A DNA stretch of 64,000 bases from Urbifossiella limnaea (GTDB lineage: Bacteria; Planctomycetota; Planctomycetia; Gemmatales; Gemmataceae), in the NCBI RefSeq assembly GCF_007747215.1, contig NZ_CP036273.1, positions 6,122,322-6,186,321 of the forward strand, in the 5' to 3' direction. Under the pieces are notes generated by a model. It had not been told where the DNA came from. It searched no databases and worked only from the letters and a program-made list of their open reading frames with translations. A program made the translations under genes and the position numbers. Shown in pieces: positions 1 to 9,464 of the stretch. The number at the start of each line of letters is the position of its first letter. Positions within the stretch are counted from its first letter, which is position 1.

Positions 1-41
1 CGCTACCCGGTCGGCCACGGATTCGCCCACGGCCGCCTCCG

Positions 42-3000
42 TTACTCCGCGTCGCGGCCGCGGACCATGCGGAACTGCGGGCTGCGCACGATCGTCTGTA
101 CCGCCGCGGTCACGCTGCCGTTGTTGCGGTTCAGCTCGGCCACCATCTCGTCCAGCAGCGACGAGTCGGACAGCGTCACGGCCCTTCCCAGAGCATACCC
201 CAGAAGGCGGCGACAGAATAGCCGCACCACCACGTCGCGCTTCCGCGTCAGCAGGTACGTCCGCAAGCCGTCGATGCCGTCGAACGCGGTGCCGTCGCGG
301 AGCGTGGCGCGCGTGTCCACCGCGAGGCCGCCCAAATCCTTCTCGCGCAGCCGGCCGATGGCGTCGTACTTCTCCAGCGCGAAGCCGAACGGGTCGATGC
401 GGACGTGGCACGTCGCGCAGCTCGCGTCCTTGGCGTGGCGCTCCACCTGCTGCCGCATCGTGAGCTTGTCGGCGCCCTCCGTCTCGGGCAGTTGGGGCAC
501 GTTCGCCGGCGGCCGCGGCAGCTTCTCGCCGAGCAGCGTTTCGACCACCCAGTTGCCGCGGAGCACCGGGCTCGTCCGCGACGCGCCGCTCTGCCGCGCC
601 TGCACGCTGGCGAACCCCAGGATGCCGCCGCGGCCGTACTTCTTCACGCCGTCGATGCGGCGGAACTCGGGGCCGGTCACGCCGGGGATGCCGTAGTGCT
701 TCGCCAGCGTGTCGTTCACGAAGGTGTGGTCCGCGTCCAGGATGCTCGTGACGGGGCGGCCGGCGCGGAAGAAGTCGTCGAAGAAGCGGATCGACTCCTC
801 GTAGATGGCGCCGCGCAGCTTGGCGTCGAACGTCGGGAACAGCGTCTCGTTCTTCTCCTTCAGCTCGTCGAAGCCGCGGACGTGAAGCCACTGCGTGCCG
901 AACTCGATCGCCAGCGCCCGCACGCGGTCGTCTTGCAGCATCCGCTCGGCCGACGCCGCCAGGATTGCGGGGTCGCGCAAGCGGCCGAGGGCGGCGAGTT
1001 CGCGCAACTGCTCGTCAGGCTGGCTGGCCCACAGGAAGTAGCTGAGGCGCGACGCCAGCTCCCAGTCGGACACCGGGCCGGCCGCCTTCCCCGGCGGCGC
1101 CGCCTCGACGCGGAACAGGAACGCCGGCGACACCAGCACCCGCGCCAGCACGCCGCGGAACGCCTCGTCGTGCCCGGCCCCCTTCTCGCGGACGGTGCGG
1201 TAGAGCGTCAGCAGCCCCGCCTTCTCGTTCTCCGCGAGCGGCCGGCGGTAGGCGCGGCCGGCGAACGCCAGCAGCGCGTCGAGTTGCTTCGGCGCGGCCG
1301 CGGCCTCGTCCGCGAGGAAGGCGTCATTCTTGGCCTGAAACGCAGGCTTCAGGCCGACGAAGAACGTCTCCATCGCCTTCGGCTGGTCCTGCGTCACGAA
1401 CCCGATGAACTGCGGCAGGTAGTTGTTCTCCGCGACCGCCTGCCGGCTCACGAAGCGGTGCTCGGTCCACAGGTGGTCGAGCTGCTTCGCCTGCTCGTCG
1501 CTCAGGAACAAGCGCCGCAGAGGCTCGTCCTCGCGGTGGAACATGCGGAGCGACACCACCTCGTCGGTCGGCACCACGTTCGGGAACGCGACGTACAGCG
1601 GGAACACGGCGCGGAAGGCGTCGTTGCCGGCCTTCAACTTCGCGTAGCCGGCGCCGGTCGGCGACGCGAGCACGGGGCCGGTCCAGCTCGTCGGCGGGGC
1701 GGTGCCGGCCTGCACCTGGATCACGCGGTCGCCGAGCGGCCCGTTCGCCTTGGCGTCCACCACGAACTCGCGCCCCGCGAGCAGCGCCGCCGGAAGGCGG
1801 ATGGTGGTGCCGAACGACAGCAGCACGTCGCCCTTGAACGCCGCCCGCGACAGCCCGAACGGCGGCGCGGCGGGCCGCGGCGCCGTGATCCGCGCGAGAT
1901 CGACGCCTACGAACAGCGGGCCTTCGGGCACGACGAGCTTGTCGTACAGAACGCGGTCGGGGCTCTTGGCGTCGGCCGGGCGCGGGCCGGACAGCAGCGC
2001 CTGAACTTTGCCCGCCAGTTCGGTCGCCTCGGCGGCGCGGGCGGGGTCGGCGGCGGCGAGGCGCCAGCGGCCGAGGAGCGAATCGACCGGCACCGTCGGC
2101 GCCGGCCCGCCCTTCCCGCTCGCGCCGCGGGCGAAGCTCCACGTGCCCGCGTGCGGGTTGCCGGCGGTGATGTTCGCGGACACGTCGCGGCCCAAATCCC
2201 ACACCCGCCCGCCGGCGGCGAGCGTGAGCGACACGCCGGTCATGTCGCAGACGTGGTCGCCGTCGCGGGCGTCCACCACCAGCACGAGTTGGTCGCCCTT
2301 TTCGACCGTCGGCGAAGCCGCGGGGAGGCGGGCGCTCTTGCCCAGGTCGATCGGCCCGGCGCCGAGCACGGCCATGCGGCCGCCGCGGCGGTGTTCGAGC
2401 CGCCACGCCACGCCGTTGCCGCACGCCGGGTGGGCGTGCGCCACCGTGCCCTCCACCTTCACCGCCCCGGCCAGCGGGCTCGTCCACGCCACCGCGACGA
2501 ACTCCTGCGGCAGCGGGTGAACGCCGACCCCGTGCGACGCGATGCGGCCCGGAATCAGCGCGTCCTTGTCGCCGCTGTTCGCCACCACCGCGGGCAGGTC
2601 GGTGCCGGCCTTGCGCCAGCCGCTGACGGTCGGGTGACCCGCCGGCGGCGGCGCCTTTTCGCTCAGGAGTTCGAGCGGCGCGGCGGGGAGCGGGAAGGCG
2701 TCGCCAACCTTCCCCGGCCGCGGCACGGCCACGACCTCGGTCCAGCTGCGCAGGTACGTCGGGTCGAGCCCCTTCGCCGCGGCGGCGGGGTCGGCGACGG
2801 CGGCCAAATACTTCGCGGCGTCGGCGAAGGCGGTGCGCAGGTCGGCCTCGAACGCCGGGCCGAAGTCGGCGTAGTCGCGGAGCAGCAGCGGCGCCTTGCC
2901 GGGCGCCTCGAACCGCGGGCGGTGCCACTCCATCACGCCGCCGGCCCCGGCCAGCGACCGCGCGGCCAGCGTGATCTGCACCTCCGATTGCCCCGGCGCC

Positions 3001-4070
3001 GGCGCCACCTTCACCCGCAGCGGCACGCTCTCGACGGCCGGCGGATCGACGGCCAGTTGCCGCGACTCGTTCAGCGCGAAGCCGGCGCCGACCGGCCGCA
3101 TGTAGCTGCCGACGCGCGTCGTCGTCCACAGCGTTGCCTGCCAGCCCGCCACCTCGGCCGCGAGCGCGGGAACGTCCTTCTCCGTCGCCGCGCGCCACGA
3201 CGCCCGCACGGCATCAAGCGGCTGTGACGGCGTCCTGTCACTCAGCGCCCGCACCAGCGCCGCCAGGTACTTGGGGTTCAGCTTCTCGGCCGCGGCGACG
3301 GCTTCCACCGTTGTCGTACCCGCGAGCAGTTTGTCGCGGTGCTTCACGCTCGCGGCCAGGTACGGCGTCGGGTTCAGCTTGCCGCCCGGCGGGGCGACGC
3401 CGGCGTAGAAGCGGCGTAGCGCCGCGGTCGCCTCGTCGGTCCAGTCGCGGCGCGTCGTGGCGGGCGAGAAGCGGAACCCGTCCGGCAGCAGCACCGCGTG
3501 GTCGGCCATCATCTTCGCGGCGTTGAGGTACTTGGCGAACAGCGCCGGCGAGATGTCGGACAGCGCCTCGGCGGCGTTCGTGAACCCTTCGCCGGCGGCG
3601 CCGTCGGCCGGGAACTCGCGAGCCGGCCGCAGATCAACCCCGGTGAGGTCGCGGATCGTGTAGTCGAACTCGGCGTTGCTGAGGCGCCGCAGCGGCACGA
3701 ACCCCGGGTCGCCGGCGCGTGCACGCGCTTCCGCATCCAGGAAGCCGCGCACCCAGGCGACGAGCCGCTTCCGCTCGTCGGCGGTCGGCTGCGGCCGGCC
3801 CGTCGGCGGCATCTCGCCGGCCTCGACCTGCTCCGCGACCTGCTCCCACACTTTGACTTCTTTGCGGATGTCGGCGGGCGTGGCGAACCGTTCGAGGTCG
3901 AGGCTCCCTTTCTTCTTGTCGGCCGAGTGGCAGTTCAGGCAGTACGTCTTGAGAAGCGGCCGGACGGCGTCGAAGTCCGCGGCGGGCGGCTGCGGCTGCG
4001 CGGAGGGCGTGCTGCCGACGGCGAGCACGAGCGCGACAACGACGGCAGCGAGGGGGAGGAGACGGCCCAT
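42..4070 (-). CDS. Planctomycete cytochrome c / DUF1587-DUF1592-DUF1588-DUF1585 protein
   Basis: This 1342-residue exported protein belongs to the very large planctomycete cytochrome-like family. A signal peptide (residues about 1-24, hydrophobic VVVALVLAV core) is followed by a c-type heme motif CLNCH at 44-48 in the usual context of a cysteine pair before KKKGSLDLERF. The C-terminal third carries the DUF1592/DUF1588/DUF1585 signature, including YRRPL, a second CATCH motif followed by IDPFGFALEKYDAIGR, and a C-terminal RSPQFRM. The middle has a carbohydrate-binding-like beta region. The family is periplasmic; its biochemical role is not established, though polymer or sugar breakdown linked to electron transfer is often proposed. 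It lies 256 bp downstream of a same-strand DUF1501 gene, a pairing common in planctomycetes. The ATG at 4070 starts directly at the signal peptide. Confidence 0.93.
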   Translation of the reverse strand: MGRLLPLAAVVVALVLAVGSTPSAQPQPPAADFDAVRPLLKTYCLNCHSADKKKGSLDLERFATPADIRKEVKVWEQVAEQVEAGEMPPTGRPQPTADERKRLVAWVRGFLDAEARARAGDPGFVPLRRLSNAEFDYTIRDLTGVDLRPAREFPADGAAGEGFTNAAEALSDISPALFAKYLNAAKMMADHAVLLPDGFRFSPATTRRDWTDEATAALRRFYAGVAPPGGKLNPTPYLAASVKHRDKLLAGTTTVEAVAAAEKLNPKYLAALVRALSDRTPSQPLDAVRASWRAATEKDVPALAAEVAGWQATLWTTTRVGSYMRPVGAGFALNESRQLAVDPPAVESVPLRVKVAPAPGQSEVQITLAARSLAGAGGVMEWHRPRFEAPGKAPLLLRDYADFGPAFEADLRTAFADAAKYLAAVADPAAAAKGLDPTYLRSWTEVVAVPRPGKVGDAFPLPAAPLELLSEKAPPPAGHPTVSGWRKAGTDLPAVVANSGDKDALIPGRIASHGVGVHPLPQEFVAVAWTSPLAGAVKVEGTVAHAHPACGNGVAWRLEHRRGGRMAVLGAGPIDLGKSARLPAASPTVEKGDQLVLVVDARDGDHVCDMTGVSLTLAAGGRVWDLGRDVSANITAGNPHAGTWSFARGASGKGGPAPTVPVDSLLGRWRLAAADPARAAEATELAGKVQALLSGPRPADAKSPDRVLYDKLVVPEGPLFVGVDLARITAPRPAAPPFGLSRAAFKGDVLLSFGTTIRLPAALLAGREFVVDAKANGPLGDRVIQVQAGTAPPTSWTGPVLASPTGAGYAKLKAGNDAFRAVFPLYVAFPNVVPTDEVVSLRMFHREDEPLRRLFLSDEQAKQLDHLWTEHRFVSRQAVAENNYLPQFIGFVTQDQPKAMETFFVGLKPAFQAKNDAFLADEAAAAPKQLDALLAFAGRAYRRPLAENEKAGLLTLYRTVREKGAGHDEAFRGVLARVLVSPAFLFRVEAAPPGKAAGPVSDWELASRLSYFLWASQPDEQLRELAALGRLRDPAILAASAERMLQDDRVRALAIEFGTQWLHVRGFDELKEKNETLFPTFDAKLRGAIYEESIRFFDDFFRAGRPVTSILDADHTFVNDTLAKHYGIPGVTGPEFRRIDGVKKYGRGGILGFASVQARQSGASRTSPVLRGNWVVETLLGEKLPRPPANVPQLPETEGADKLTMRQQVERHAKDASCATCHVRIDPFGFALEKYDAIGRLREKDLGGLAVDTRATLRDGTAFDGIDGLRTYLLTRKRDVVVRLFCRRLLGYALGRAVTLSDSSLLDEMVAELNRNNGSVTAAVQTIVRSPQFRMVRGRDAE

Positions 4071-4326
4071 GCGGGACCTCGGCGGGGGGAGGCGGGCATT
4101 GTAGGCCGGGCCGCACGCCGTAACGAAGTTGGCATGGGCTACGACTCACGATGCATGACCGAATCGGATCCGCTGCAGAAACCCTCTGCGGGGTAACGGT
4201 TTCGGATCGACACGCGGCGAAATCTTCGCCCGAACGAACTTTTTTATGAGTCGGTGACATGTTTCCGCGACCCGCCCCCCCCCGACCGGAAGAATCATTT
4301 CCGGGCGGCCGCGTCGAGCCGCCGGC
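4071..4326. other. Intergenic region between DUF1501 and DUF1592 genes
   Basis: This 256-bp stretch separates two genes on the minus strand. A short inverted repeat (CCGGAA 4286-4291, TTCCGG 4299-4304) and a run of six T at about 4239-4244 are the only visible structures. No convincing open frame was seen. It may carry a promoter for the downstream gene. Confidence 0.4.
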
Positions 4327-5802
4327 TCACCCGAGCAACTCCGGCCGCACGCGGCCGGGGCCGGCGGCGGGGTACGGCCGGCCGAGGCGGTCGTGCAGTT
4401 CCGTGTCCGGGCCGATGCCGAGGACGTGACACACCGTCGCCACCACGTCCTTCGGCGACACGGGCACCTCGATCACGTCGCCGCCGATCTTGTCGGTGCG
4501 GCCGACCACGCGGCCGCGGGCGAACCCGGCCCCGGCGAACGCCGCCGAGTACGCCCGCGCCCAGTGGTCGCGGCCGCCGCCGGCCACGCTCTGCACCCGC
4601 GGCGTCCGGCCGTGCTCGCTCAGCACCACCACCGCCGTGTCCGCCAGCATGCCGCGCGCTTCGAGGTCGTCCAGCAGCGCGATCAGCGCCGCGTCGAGGC
4701 CCGGCCCGAGCTCGTCCTTTAGCCGCGGCGTCTGGTAGACGTGCGTGTCCCAGCCGGTGTTCACGAGGCCGTACTCGTCCCAGCACACGGTCACGAACGT
4801 GCCGCCGGCCTCCAAAATTCGCCGGGCCGCGAGACAGGACTGCCCGAACAGCGTCATCCCGTAGCGGTCGCGCACGCGGGTCGGCTCGCGCTGCACGTCG
4901 AGCGCGGCGCGCAGCTTCCCGGACGACACGACGGCGCGGGCCAGCGCCCGGTGCCGGTCGAACGCGGCGGCGGCGGGGGCCGCGTCCATCGCGCGGCGGC
5001 CGGCGTCGAGTTGGTCGAGGAGCGAACCGCGGCCGTGGAGGCGGTCGAGCGTCAGCGTGTCGTCGGCCGGGCCGAGGTCGAAGCGGTCCCCCGGGCGGAC
5101 GCCGGCGTAGGGGTCGGCAACTTCCTTTTTCGGCGTATTGGGGTCGCCGGAGTCGCGGAGGACGGTGTGCGTGCCGGGGGCGCGGAACTCGGCCCAGACG
5201 GGGTCGTGGGCGGGGCCGAGGAAGCCGCCGTAGGGGCCGGGCCGCGACGGGCCGCGCTTCGACCCGAACGGGAACGGCAGCCAGTAGTTCCGCGGCACCG
5301 CCGGCGCGGTCGGGTCGGCGCGGGCGGCCAGGTGGTCGACGACGGAGCCGACGAACGGCCAGTGCCGCGGGTCGCGGACGTTCCCTTCGAGTGGCAGGTC
5401 GGTGGCGGGGACGCCGGTGAGGGCGAAGGCGGTGCCGTGGATCGGGCTCTGGTGGCCGAGAGAGCGGAGTACGGTGAGCCGGTGTAGGTTGGCGGCGACC
5501 TTCGGCAGCACCTCGCCGACGCGCACGCCAGGGAGACACGACTGGATCGAGCCGAGGGCGCCGCGGATCTCGGCGGGGGCGTTCGGTTTCGGGTCGAACG
5601 TGTCGATCTGGCTCGGGGAGCCCCACAGGTACAGGAGGATGCAGCGCTTGGCGGAGCCGAAGCCGTTGGCGGCGGGCTCGGACGCGGCGCGGGACCAGTC
5701 CGGCAGCGTCAGGCCGAGCGGGGCGAGGGCGCCGACGTGGAGGAGGTCGCGGCGGGTGAGGCCGTCGCAGAACCGCTTGTGCGAACCGAGGACGCGCAGC
5801 AT
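4327..5802 (-). CDS. DUF1501 family protein
   Basis: This is a 491-residue member of the DUF1501 family, which has a sulfatase/alkaline-phosphatase-like fold and is abundant in planctomycetes. The start was placed at the ATG giving MLRVLGSHKRFCDGLTRRDLL; an earlier in-frame ATG at 5898 would overlap the divergent gene. TRRDLLHVGALAPLGLTLPDW is a twin-arginine-like export signal. Family motifs follow: LYLWGSPSQIDTFDPKP, LGHQSPIHGTAFALTG, WDEYGLVNTGWDTH, VVVLSEHGRTPRV and a metal-ligand-like GGRDHW near the C-terminus. The domain is probably periplasmic. Its substrate is unknown. It is transcribed towards the DUF1592 gene and may act with it. Confidence 0.92.
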   Translation of the reverse strand: MLRVLGSHKRFCDGLTRRDLLHVGALAPLGLTLPDWSRAASEPAANGFGSAKRCILLYLWGSPSQIDTFDPKPNAPAEIRGALGSIQSCLPGVRVGEVLPKVAANLHRLTVLRSLGHQSPIHGTAFALTGVPATDLPLEGNVRDPRHWPFVGSVVDHLAARADPTAPAVPRNYWLPFPFGSKRGPSRPGPYGGFLGPAHDPVWAEFRAPGTHTVLRDSGDPNTPKKEVADPYAGVRPGDRFDLGPADDTLTLDRLHGRGSLLDQLDAGRRAMDAAPAAAAFDRHRALARAVVSSGKLRAALDVQREPTRVRDRYGMTLFGQSCLAARRILEAGGTFVTVCWDEYGLVNTGWDTHVYQTPRLKDELGPGLDAALIALLDDLEARGMLADTAVVVLSEHGRTPRVQSVAGGGRDHWARAYSAAFAGAGFARGRVVGRTDKIGGDVIEVPVSPKDVVATVCHVLGIGPDTELHDRLGRPYPAAGPGRVRPELLG

Positions 5803-5896
5803 GGCGCTCAGGGGAATGGGCGCGGGCGGGTGGGAGAGTGAATCATACCCCGCAGCGGGGGGTGTGTCGAGCCGGCGTGCGGCGCACACTGCTACC

Positions 5897-7045
5897 ATGA
5901 CGCCACCCGTCCGGAGCCGCGCCGTGCCCGCCGACCCGTTCGCCGCCGCCGTCCGCTCCGGCCCCGACGGCGTCGTCCGGGCCGTCGACCTGCTCCTGGC
6001 GGAAGCCGACCGCCACGGCGCAAGCGACGTTCACTTTCAGCCGACGGCCCGCGACCTGACCGTGCGCGTCCGCGTCGACGGCGTGCTGCGACCGCTCACG
6101 GCGCTGCCGCGCGAGGTCGCCCCGAACGTCGTCGCCCGGCTCAAGGTCATGGCCGAGTTGCTGACGTACCGCACCGACATCCCGCAGGAGGGGAGCACGC
6201 GCCCGGCCGGCGGCGGCCCCGACCGCCGCGTCAGCACCTTCCCCACCGTCCACGGCGAGTGCGCCGTCGTCCGCGTGTTCGACCCGTCGGCCGGCCTCCT
6301 CGACCTGGACCAGCTCGGCCTCCCCGCCGACGTGCGCGGCGGGCTCGACGCCCTGCTACGGACGCGCTCCGGGGCGGTGTTCCTGACCGGCCCGAGCGGC
6401 AGCGGCAAGACCACCACCATTTACGCCTGCCTGCGGAAGCTGATCGCCGACGGCCCCGGCCGGCACGTCGTGACGATCGAAGACCCGGTGGAACGGGCGC
6501 TCGACGGCGTGACGCAGTCGCAGGCCCGGCCCGGGAGCGAGTTCGACTTCGCCCGCGGCCTGCGGAGCCTGCTGCGGCAGGACCCCGAGGTCATCATGGT
6601 CGGCGAGGTGCGCGACCGCGAGACGGCGGCCGTGGCGATCGAGGCGGCGCTGACCGGACACCTGCTGTTCACGACGCTGCACGCCGGGTCCGCATGCGGC
6701 GTCGTGGGGCGGCTGCTGGAGATGGGCGTCGAACCGTATCTGCTGACGGCGGGGGTGCGCGGCATCCTGAACCAGCGGCTGCTGCGGCGGGCTTGCGGCG
6801 GGTGCGGCGGCTGCGGTTGTGGCGACTGCGGCGGCACCGGATACCGCGGTCGCCTCCTGGTGGCGGAGTTACTGACGCCGTCGCCCGAGTTCCGGCAGGC
6901 GGTGCTGCGCCGCGCCGACGAGGACGCCCTGGAGGCGGTGGCCCGCGGCGTCGGCTGGCGGACGATCCGGGAAGCCGCGGACGCGGCGGTTGCCGACGGG
7001 CGGACGACCGCGGCGGAGGTCGAGCGCGTACTGGGGCTGGCGTGA
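5897..7045 (+). CDS. GspE/PilB-type secretion ATPase
   Basis: This 382-residue cytoplasmic ATPase powers a type II secretion or type IV pilus-like machine. Seen in the sequence are an N2-type domain (SDVHFQPT, RVRVDGVLR), Walker A GPSGSGKTT at about 166-174, Asp box IEDPVE, Walker B PEVIMVGEVRD and His box GHLLFTTLHAG. A cysteine cluster (RRACGGCGGCGCGDCGG) near residues 295-315 is the zinc-binding loop typical of GspE/PilB. It is much shorter than usual (about 500-560) because it lacks the N1E domain that docks to GspL/PilM. The start at 5897 matches the beginning of similarity; farther upstream in-frame codons would overlap the divergent DUF1501 gene. It is first of six same-strand genes. 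Confidence 0.92.
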   Translation: MTPPVRSRAVPADPFAAAVRSGPDGVVRAVDLLLAEADRHGASDVHFQPTARDLTVRVRVDGVLRPLTALPREVAPNVVARLKVMAELLTYRTDIPQEGSTRPAGGGPDRRVSTFPTVHGECAVVRVFDPSAGLLDLDQLGLPADVRGGLDALLRTRSGAVFLTGPSGSGKTTTIYACLRKLIADGPGRHVVTIEDPVERALDGVTQSQARPGSEFDFARGLRSLLRQDPEVIMVGEVRDRETAAVAIEAALTGHLLFTTLHAGSACGVVGRLLEMGVEPYLLTAGVRGILNQRLLRRACGGCGGCGCGDCGGTGYRGRLLVAELLTPSPEFRQAVLRRADEDALEAVARGVGWRTIREAADAAVADGRTTAAEVERVLGLA

Positions 7046-7118
7046 AATGCCCGGCCGCGGGTGGCGTTGTAGGAGTTACCCGCTAGGCCCCTCGTTCCCC
7101 GACCGTAAGAAGGTGCGG

Positions 7119-8159
7119 ATGACGGCCGACGAGCTGACCGCGCTGAACGACCAGATCGCCGCCCTCGCCCGCGCCGGCCTCCCCCTCGACCAGGGGCTCG
7201 ACAGCCTGGCCCGCGACATGGCCCGCGGTCGGCTGCGCGCCGTCACCGCGGCGCTGGCCGCCGATCTGCGTGCCGGTCACACCCTCCCCGAAGCCCTGGC
7301 CCGGCAAGAAGGCCGCGTCCCGGCGTACTACGCCAACCTCGTCCTCGCCGGAGTGCAGACCGGCCGCCTCCCCGAGGTGCTGGCGACGCTCACCACCTAC
7401 GCCCGGTCCGTGACCGCCACCCGCACCATCGTCACCGAGGCGCTGTTCTACCCGGCCGTGGTGCTGGCCCTCGGCGTGGCCCTGTTCGCTACCCTCGCCG
7501 GCTTCGTGCTGCCGCAGTTCGACCAGATTTTCCGGGAGTTCGGCCTCCAGCTGCCGTGGATCACCGAGGCCGTGCTCGTGTTCGGCCGGCACCCAATCGA
7601 GCTGGTCGTGGTCCCCGCGGCGGTGCTGTTCGTGGGGCCGCTGCTGGCGCGGGCGGTGCTGCGCCGGTCGGCGCGCGGCCGGCGGTTGTGGGCGCGGGCG
7701 GTGTACCTCGTACCGATGGTGGGCAGCCTGATCCGCACGGCCCGGCTGGCAGCGTTCACCGAGTTGCTCGGGCTGCTGGTCGAGTACGGGGTGCCGCTGC
7801 CGTCCGCGGTGCGCCTCGCCGGCGGCGCGTCCAGCGACCCGAACATGGCGGCCGAGGCGGAGACGGTCGAGGCCCGACTGGCGGAAGGGACGGGGCTGGC
7901 GGAGGCGTTCCGCGGGCGCGGCCTGGTGCCCGACTGGGTGGCGTGGCTGGCCGCGGCGGGGGAGCGGCGCGGCGGGCTGGGGCCGGCGCTGCGCGAGGCG
8001 GCGGCGGTGTACCGGCGGCAGGTGGACGCGCGGGCGGCGGTGCTGCGGAGCGTGCTGCCGCCGTTCGTGGTGGTGGTCACGGCCGGCTCGCTGACGGCGT
8101 GCTTCGTGGTGGCGATCATGGCCCCGCTGTTGAAGCTGCTCGAAGGGCTGAGCAAGTAG
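7119..8159 (+). CDS. GspF/PilC-type inner membrane protein (first copy)
   Basis: A 346-residue inner-membrane platform protein of the GspF/PilC family, which anchors the secretion ATPase to the pseudopilus assembly site. Two T2SSF domains are visible: an N-terminal one with LARAGLPLDQGLDSLARD, and a second from about residue 200 with LLVEYGVPLPSAVRLAGG. Three hydrophobic segments lie near residues 110-135, 160-185 and 310-340, the last being the family's C-terminal helix (PPFVVVVTAGSLTACFVVAIMAPLLKLL). The ATG at 7119 gives MTADELTALNDQIAALARAG, matching the family's N-terminus; upstream in-frame sequence reads poorly. It lies 73 bp after the ATPase and 72 bp before a second GspF gene. Confidence 0.9.
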   Translation: MTADELTALNDQIAALARAGLPLDQGLDSLARDMARGRLRAVTAALAADLRAGHTLPEALARQEGRVPAYYANLVLAGVQTGRLPEVLATLTTYARSVTATRTIVTEALFYPAVVLALGVALFATLAGFVLPQFDQIFREFGLQLPWITEAVLVFGRHPIELVVVPAAVLFVGPLLARAVLRRSARGRRLWARAVYLVPMVGSLIRTARLAAFTELLGLLVEYGVPLPSAVRLAGGASSDPNMAAEAETVEARLAEGTGLAEAFRGRGLVPDWVAWLAAAGERRGGLGPALREAAAVYRRQVDARAAVLRSVLPPFVVVVTAGSLTACFVVAIMAPLLKLLEGLSK

Positions 8160-8231
8160 GGCGGTCCGTAACCCGCCCGCCTGGTGTAACGAGGGCCCGA
8201 CCTGAAACCCGATTCGCTCACGCGCCGCCTC

Positions 8232-9464
8232 TTGAGTACCGTCGGCCGGCTCGGCGGCGGCGTACTCCTGTTCGCCCTGCTCGTCGGCGTGCCGGTCGCC
8301 CTCGTCGGCCCCGGCGTGGTCGGCGTGCTGCTGCTGCTCCTGCTCAACGGGTGGGCGTTGTACGCCTTCTTCCACCACCGCCACGGCCAGCAGGACGAGT
8401 TCCTCGCCGTCCTCACCGCGACCGCGGAGGCCGGTCTGCCGCTGGCACCAGCCGTCGACGCCTACCGCGCAGACCGCCGCCCGCGGGCGTTCGCCCCGTT
8501 CTTCCGCTGGGCGTCGTTCGTCGGCCTGCCGCTGTACGCCTACGCCCGCATCTGGGCCGGGTGGAAGCCGTTCGACCGCCTGCTCGACGACCTGTCCGCC
8601 CGCCTCGACGCCGGCCTACCACTGTCCGCGGCGCTGCGGGAGACGCCCGGCGTGGCGGCGCGCGAGGTGCGACTCGCGGCGGCGGTCGGCGAGGCCGCCG
8701 GCGGGCTCGGCGCGGCCCTCCGCAGCGCCGACCGCGAGCGCTGGTCCGCGGCCTGGCTCGAAGTCGCCCCGCGCGTCATCTACCCGCTGCTCGTGCTGGC
8801 CCTCGTGTCGGCCATCACCGCGTTCCTGATGGTATTCATCCTCCCGAAGTTCAAGAAGATTTTCGAAGAGTTCGGCCAGACGCTCCCGCAGTTCACCCGC
8901 ACCCTCTCCGAGGCGTGGGACGCGCTCGGCGACCCCGAAACGCTCGTTCTCGTGGTGCTGCCGGTGCTCGCTGCGGCGGCCGCAGTCGTAATCAACCCCA
9001 CGCTCCGGTGGCACGCGCCACTCCTCGGCGGGCTGTACCGCGGTGGCGTGCAGGCGGAAGTCCTGCGTACCCTCGGCCGACTCCTCGTCGTCGGCCGAAC
9101 CGTGCCCGACGCCCTCGCCTTCCTCGCCGCGTCCGACGACCTCCCGGGCGTGGCACGAAGGAGACTCCGCGCCGCGGCGGCGGACGTAAACCGCGGCCGG
9201 CCGCTCGACGAGGCGCTCGGGGCAGCTGGGCTACTGCCGCCTCACATGACGGCGCTGGTCCGCTCGGCCGAGCGGGTGCGGAACCTGCCGTGGGCGCTTG
9301 CGGAGTTGGGCGACCACCTCGCCGGCCGGGCCGTGCGGCTCGTTCGCCGGGCGTCGCTGGTGGTGTCGCCGCTGCTGGTCGTGCTCGTCGGCGCCGCCGT
9401 CGGGTTCGTCGCGCTGGCCATGTTCCTACCCCTGATCCAACTCATCACGAGCTTGACCGAATGA
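8232..9464 (+). CDS. GspF/PilC-type inner membrane protein (second copy)
   Basis: A second, divergent GspF-family protein of about 410 residues. It opens with a hydrophobic hairpin (VLLFALLVGVPVALVGPGVVGVLLLLLLNGWALYAFF), then has two T2SSF domains (AEAGLPLAPAVDAYRAD; LLVVGRTVPDALAFLAAS) separated by transmembrane segments, including FLMVFILPKFKKIFEEFGQTLP, which is closely parallel to FVLPQFDQIFREFGLQLP in the first copy. No ATG fits; the TTG at 8232 is used here, but a CTG at 8202 (giving KPDSLTRRLL) behind a GAGGG is a reasonable alternative. The stop overlaps the next ATG (ATGA). Two tandem GspF genes per ATPase is unusual. Confidence 0.88.
   Translation: MSTVGRLGGGVLLFALLVGVPVALVGPGVVGVLLLLLLNGWALYAFFHHRHGQQDEFLAVLTATAEAGLPLAPAVDAYRADRRPRAFAPFFRWASFVGLPLYAYARIWAGWKPFDRLLDDLSARLDAGLPLSAALRETPGVAAREVRLAAAVGEAAGGLGAALRSADRERWSAAWLEVAPRVIYPLLVLALVSAITAFLMVFILPKFKKIFEEFGQTLPQFTRTLSEAWDALGDPETLVLVVLPVLAAAAAVVINPTLRWHAPLLGGLYRGGVQAEVLRTLGRLLVVGRTVPDALAFLAASDDLPGVARRRLRAAAADVNRGRPLDEALGAAGLLPPHMTALVRSAERVRNLPWALAELGDHLAGRAVRLVRRASLVVSPLLVVLVGAAVGFVALAMFLPLIQLITSLTE

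Noticed and set aside
1-41. Possible start or end of another gene at the left edge
   Set aside because: Forty bases are too few; no motif or clear start/stop could be supported.
405-3227. A 940-codon plus-strand open frame opposite the DUF1592 gene
   Set aside because: The translation is Arg/Gly/Ala-biased with no family motif, while the minus strand encodes a clear protein over its entire length.
8160-8231. An extra small gene between the two gspF genes
   Set aside because: The 72-bp gap has no ATG frame; it is better used as the leader (and possible alternative CTG start) of the second gspF gene.
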